The notes under the pieces are model-generated. The model was not told the origin of the DNA, did not search any database, and saw only the letters and a program-made list of their open reading frames with translations. From Andreesenia sp964489735 (GTDB taxonomy: Bacteria > Bacillota > Clostridia > Tissierellales > Gottschalkiaceae), in NCBI GenBank assembly GCA_964489735.1, contig CAZBAL010000034.1, positions 1 through 16,219 on the forward strand: a DNA stretch of 16,219 bases, given 5' to 3'. Position 1 is the first letter of the stretch, and the number at the start of each line of letters is the position of its first letter. The translations under genes were made by a program, and so were the position numbers. Of this stretch, positions 15,201 to 16,219 are shown piece by piece.

Positions 15201-15767
15201 CCTGTACGGCCTTTCCTCATTTATGGGATATATATCAAGTATCCCACCCCTATGACTGAACTGGCCTTTTCCCTCTATCATATCAACATTTTCATAGCCC
15301 ATAACGATAAGACTTTTAATTAGAGAGTCTATCTCATAATCTGATCCTATTTCTAAATACAGGTTCTTTTCAGTAAAGTTTTTCAAAGTATCCATCTTAT
15401 TGAAAATGGCATCCATAGATGATACTGCGACAATAGATTCACCTCTTGCAAAACTTTTCATAATGTCGAGTCTTTCATATGAAACTTCTCTACTTGAGGC
15501 ATCCATATCATAAAATACCAGATCTTTTTTCGGAAAATATTTTGTGTTTCCATACAAGAGTTTTATCTCTTCAGAGAGCCTCTTAGCTCTATACTCATCT
15601 CTTGTGACAATCAGCATTTGGCGACTCATATCGTTCATAATATTGTTGACAATATCAGGCAAACTCTCAGGTATTACTCCGGAAAGAGACACTGGTGAAA
15701 TTGAATTTACAATATCATCCTTTAACTTTCTATAGCTTTCAGATTCTTTTAATATATCTCTTACCAA
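12258..15767 (-). CDS. mfd: Transcription-repair coupling factor Mfd
   Basis: Mfd removes RNA polymerase stalled at DNA damage and recruits UvrA. The 1169 residues match the family length (B. subtilis about 1177). The order is a UvrB-like N-terminal module (about 1-300, including GQFSHRGGILDIYP at 168-181), a linker with a very basic run (KKKRRKKKIK at 480-489), the RNA-polymerase-interaction domain (about 500-560, FVVHENHGVGKYTG), and a superfamily-2 translocase. The translocase has Walker A GDVGYGKT (651-658), the DEEQ box (752-755), TATPIPRT (778-785), and GLDIPNVNT with QLRGRVGR (921-928). A C-terminal TRCF domain follows (about 1020-1165). All motor motifs are intact. The start is a TTG 5 nt after GAGGTG. 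It follows pth, the conserved arrangement. Confidence 0.98.
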   Translation of the reverse strand: MVRDILKESESYRKLKDDIVNSISPVSLSGVIPESLPDIVNNIMNDMSRQMLIVTRDEYRAKRLSEEIKLLYGNTKYFPKKDLVFYDMDASSREVSYERLDIMKSFARGESIVAVSSMDAIFNKMDTLKNFTEKNLYLEIGSDYEIDSLIKSLIVMGYENVDMIEGKGQFSHRGGILDIYPINEERPYRIEFFDTEIDSIREFDKDTQRTLINADNVEVEGSREIYLSSDDKEEIILGLKKDLDSLKKEHGEKEEYSHIIEKASEKYEFYIERLEKDIDIENVELLIPYLRRELSSILDFMSEDALIFIEDSSRVEESLNNFLYNFESQVKDHMETGELLSKHSDMINSKSYIMNRIKERNVVLANNLMRTGRLFRSKDKINFFTKSVIAYQGDIRLFVEDLKYYIKSKKNVVIFSDERSRGLNLAEDLNSFSIDARYSDDYEDDISAVKIIPHSIGKGFEYTDIDTVFISYKDIFGSTKKKRRKKKIKNASKIDSFADLKIGDFVVHENHGVGKYTGTEQLQVQGVSKDYLTIEYSGSDKLYIPIDQMNLVQKYIGNNTDRIKVNRLGSAEWGKTKARVRKAIEDMAKELIELYAKREVVDGYKFSEDTPWQKEFEDMFPYDETDDQLKAVEEIKKDMEKSKPMDRLLCGDVGYGKTEVALRAIFKAVMDGKQVAFLVPTTILAEQHYKTMVERFSNFPVNIEVLSRFKTPAEERKIIESLKLGDVDVIVGTHKILSKNVAYKDLGLLVIDEEQRFGVKQKEVIKSKKESIDVLTLTATPIPRTLHMSLSGIRDMSVLEEPPGERYPVQTYVMENNDNVVRDAVLKEINRNGQVYIIYNKVRSIDRFANEIQNLIPEARITVGHGQMGEKRLEDVMTSFLDREYDVLVCTTIIETGLDIPNVNTMIVIDSNNMGLSQLYQLRGRVGRSNRIAFAYLMYDKSRVLTELSEKRLKTIKEFTEFGSGFKIAMRDLEIRGGGNLLGSEQHGQMATVGYDLYIKFLDQAIKRLRGVESVEKVETIIDLNIDGYIKSSYISSEERKIEIYKKISLVETEEDVDNLIDELIDIYGDVSKEVMNLITISYIKNLASKIRISTVRQIGNKVHFIFEKNEDVPEGLPGFLLNEYKDRIQFAMRSKPTIIYNLNSINQKGIIDEIKIILVDICSFLEIK

Positions 15768-15870
15768 AATATCACCTCTTTTTAAGTATCTTTCTAATAG
15801 TTTTTTTAGCCTTTTAGCTTTTTTGTAAACTCACAGCACCTTTTGCTTTTACTTATGCTTATAGCACTGT

Positions 15871-15897
15871 AGCCCAGAACTTATAAAGTCCTGGGCT
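15871..15897 (-). terminator. Hairpin between pth and mfd, weak or partial terminator
   Basis: AGCCCAGAACTT (15871-15882) and AAGTCCTGGGCT (15886-15897) form a 12-bp stem with one G-U wobble in the minus-strand RNA, starting 9 bp after the pth stop. The minus-strand tail (ACAGTGCTATAAG) lacks a U-tract, so it is not a standard terminator. The plus-strand tail (TATTATAATTT) is only mildly U-rich, and no plus-strand gene precedes it. An attenuator or mRNA-end stabiliser is plausible. Confidence 0.45.
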
Positions 15898-15906
15898 TAT
15901 TATAAT

Positions 15907-16219
15907 TTAATTAAATTTATTCATCGCTTTGTCTATTCCATCTTTGACAATGGATATTGAAGCATCTCCAGCCTTCTGTATGGCGATTTCTACTGCATCC
16001 ACATCTTCTTTTCTAAATCCAGATAGTACATAATCAGCAAGATCCCTTCCCGGCTCCTGTCTTCCTATTCCTATCTTTACTCTCGGAAACTCATCTTCTT
16101 TTAGAAGATATATTATGGATTTCATCCCATTGTGACTGCCGGCACTTCCTTTTCTTCTAAGCCTTAGTGCTCCAACTGCCAAATCAATATCATCCTGGAT
16201 GACAATTATATTCTCTGTG
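15907..16219 (-). CDS. pth: Peptidyl-tRNA hydrolase (C-terminal part, cut by window edge)
   Basis: Pth hydrolyses peptidyl-tRNA that drops off ribosomes, recycling tRNA. Only about 103 C-terminal residues are visible; the frame stays open to the window end, so the N-terminal half (with the catalytic His) lies outside. The visible part starts TENIIVIQDDIDLAVGALR, with the conserved Asp of the DDID segment, then RRKGSAGSHNGMKSI with the conserved Asn, VKIGIGRQEPGRDLADYVL, and an acidic helical end. An in-frame TTG at 16182 is internal and not the start. The pth-mfd order is typical of Firmicutes (spoVC in B. subtilis). The stop is followed by a hairpin. Confidence 0.95.
   Translation of the reverse strand, partial: TENIIVIQDDIDLAVGALRLRRKGSAGSHNGMKSIIYLLKEDEFPRVKIGIGRQEPGRDLADYVLSGFRKEDVDAVEIAIQKAGDASISIVKDGIDKAMNKFN

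Overview
The window reads as a chromosomal housekeeping segment of a low-GC, Gram-positive anaerobe of the class Clostridia or Tissierellia. A non-sporulating relative of Peptostreptococcaceae or Peptoniphilaceae is my inference; I cannot name the species. Every gene I accept lies on the minus strand, so transcription runs from position 16219 down to 1. Gene order in that direction is pth (partial), mfd, prsA-type lipoprotein foldase, spoVB/yabM-type flippase, yabN/mazG, hup, rqcP (yabO), divIC, yabR (S1 domain), tilS, hpt, ftsH, a 100-N assembly gap, birA, and an ECF transporter S component. No rRNA, tRNA, CRISPR array, insertion sequence, phage gene or defence gene is visible.

Layout, in transcription order. 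(1) 16219-7930: pth, mfd, prsA, the flippase and mazG form a closely spaced run. Hairpins lie after pth and after prsA, but neither has a good U-tract. (2) 7961-7521: hup stands alone, with a strong extended -10 promoter and a strong intrinsic terminator. (3) 7453-6669: rqcP and divIC form a two-gene unit with a leader of roughly 115 nt that carries a tandem near-repeat. (4) 6659-6142: the S1-domain gene has a near-consensus promoter and ends in a clear terminator. (5) 6108-2032: tilS, hpt and ftsH form an operon that ends in a 15-bp hairpin. (6) 1920-1: birA begins just beyond the assembly gap. The S-component gene has its own consensus promoter, and an unexplained inverted-repeat element lies downstream of it.

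The genes serve protein synthesis and its quality control (pth, rqcP, tilS, yabR), transcription-coupled repair (mfd), nucleotide salvage and sanitation (hpt, mazG), chromosome packaging (hup), envelope and division functions (prsA, flippase, divIC), membrane proteolysis (ftsH), and cofactor handling (birA, S component). The cluster matches the Bacillus/Clostridium pth-to-ftsH order, but the sporulation genes usually interleaved in it (spoVT, yabP, yabQ, spoIIE) are all absent, with only short intergenic spacers where they would sit. This is the main biological message of the window.

I did not find a clearly novel system. The most interesting small-scale items are a hairpin between the Shine-Dalgarno sequence and the start codon of prsA, the repeat-bearing rqcP leader, the inverted-repeat element at 52-115, and an extremely basic DivIC N-terminus. 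Starts were re-assigned from ribosome-binding-site position for hpt (4659), hup (7843, GTG) and the flippase (11066). Four genes (mfd, mazG, tilS, ftsH) appear to start with TTG.
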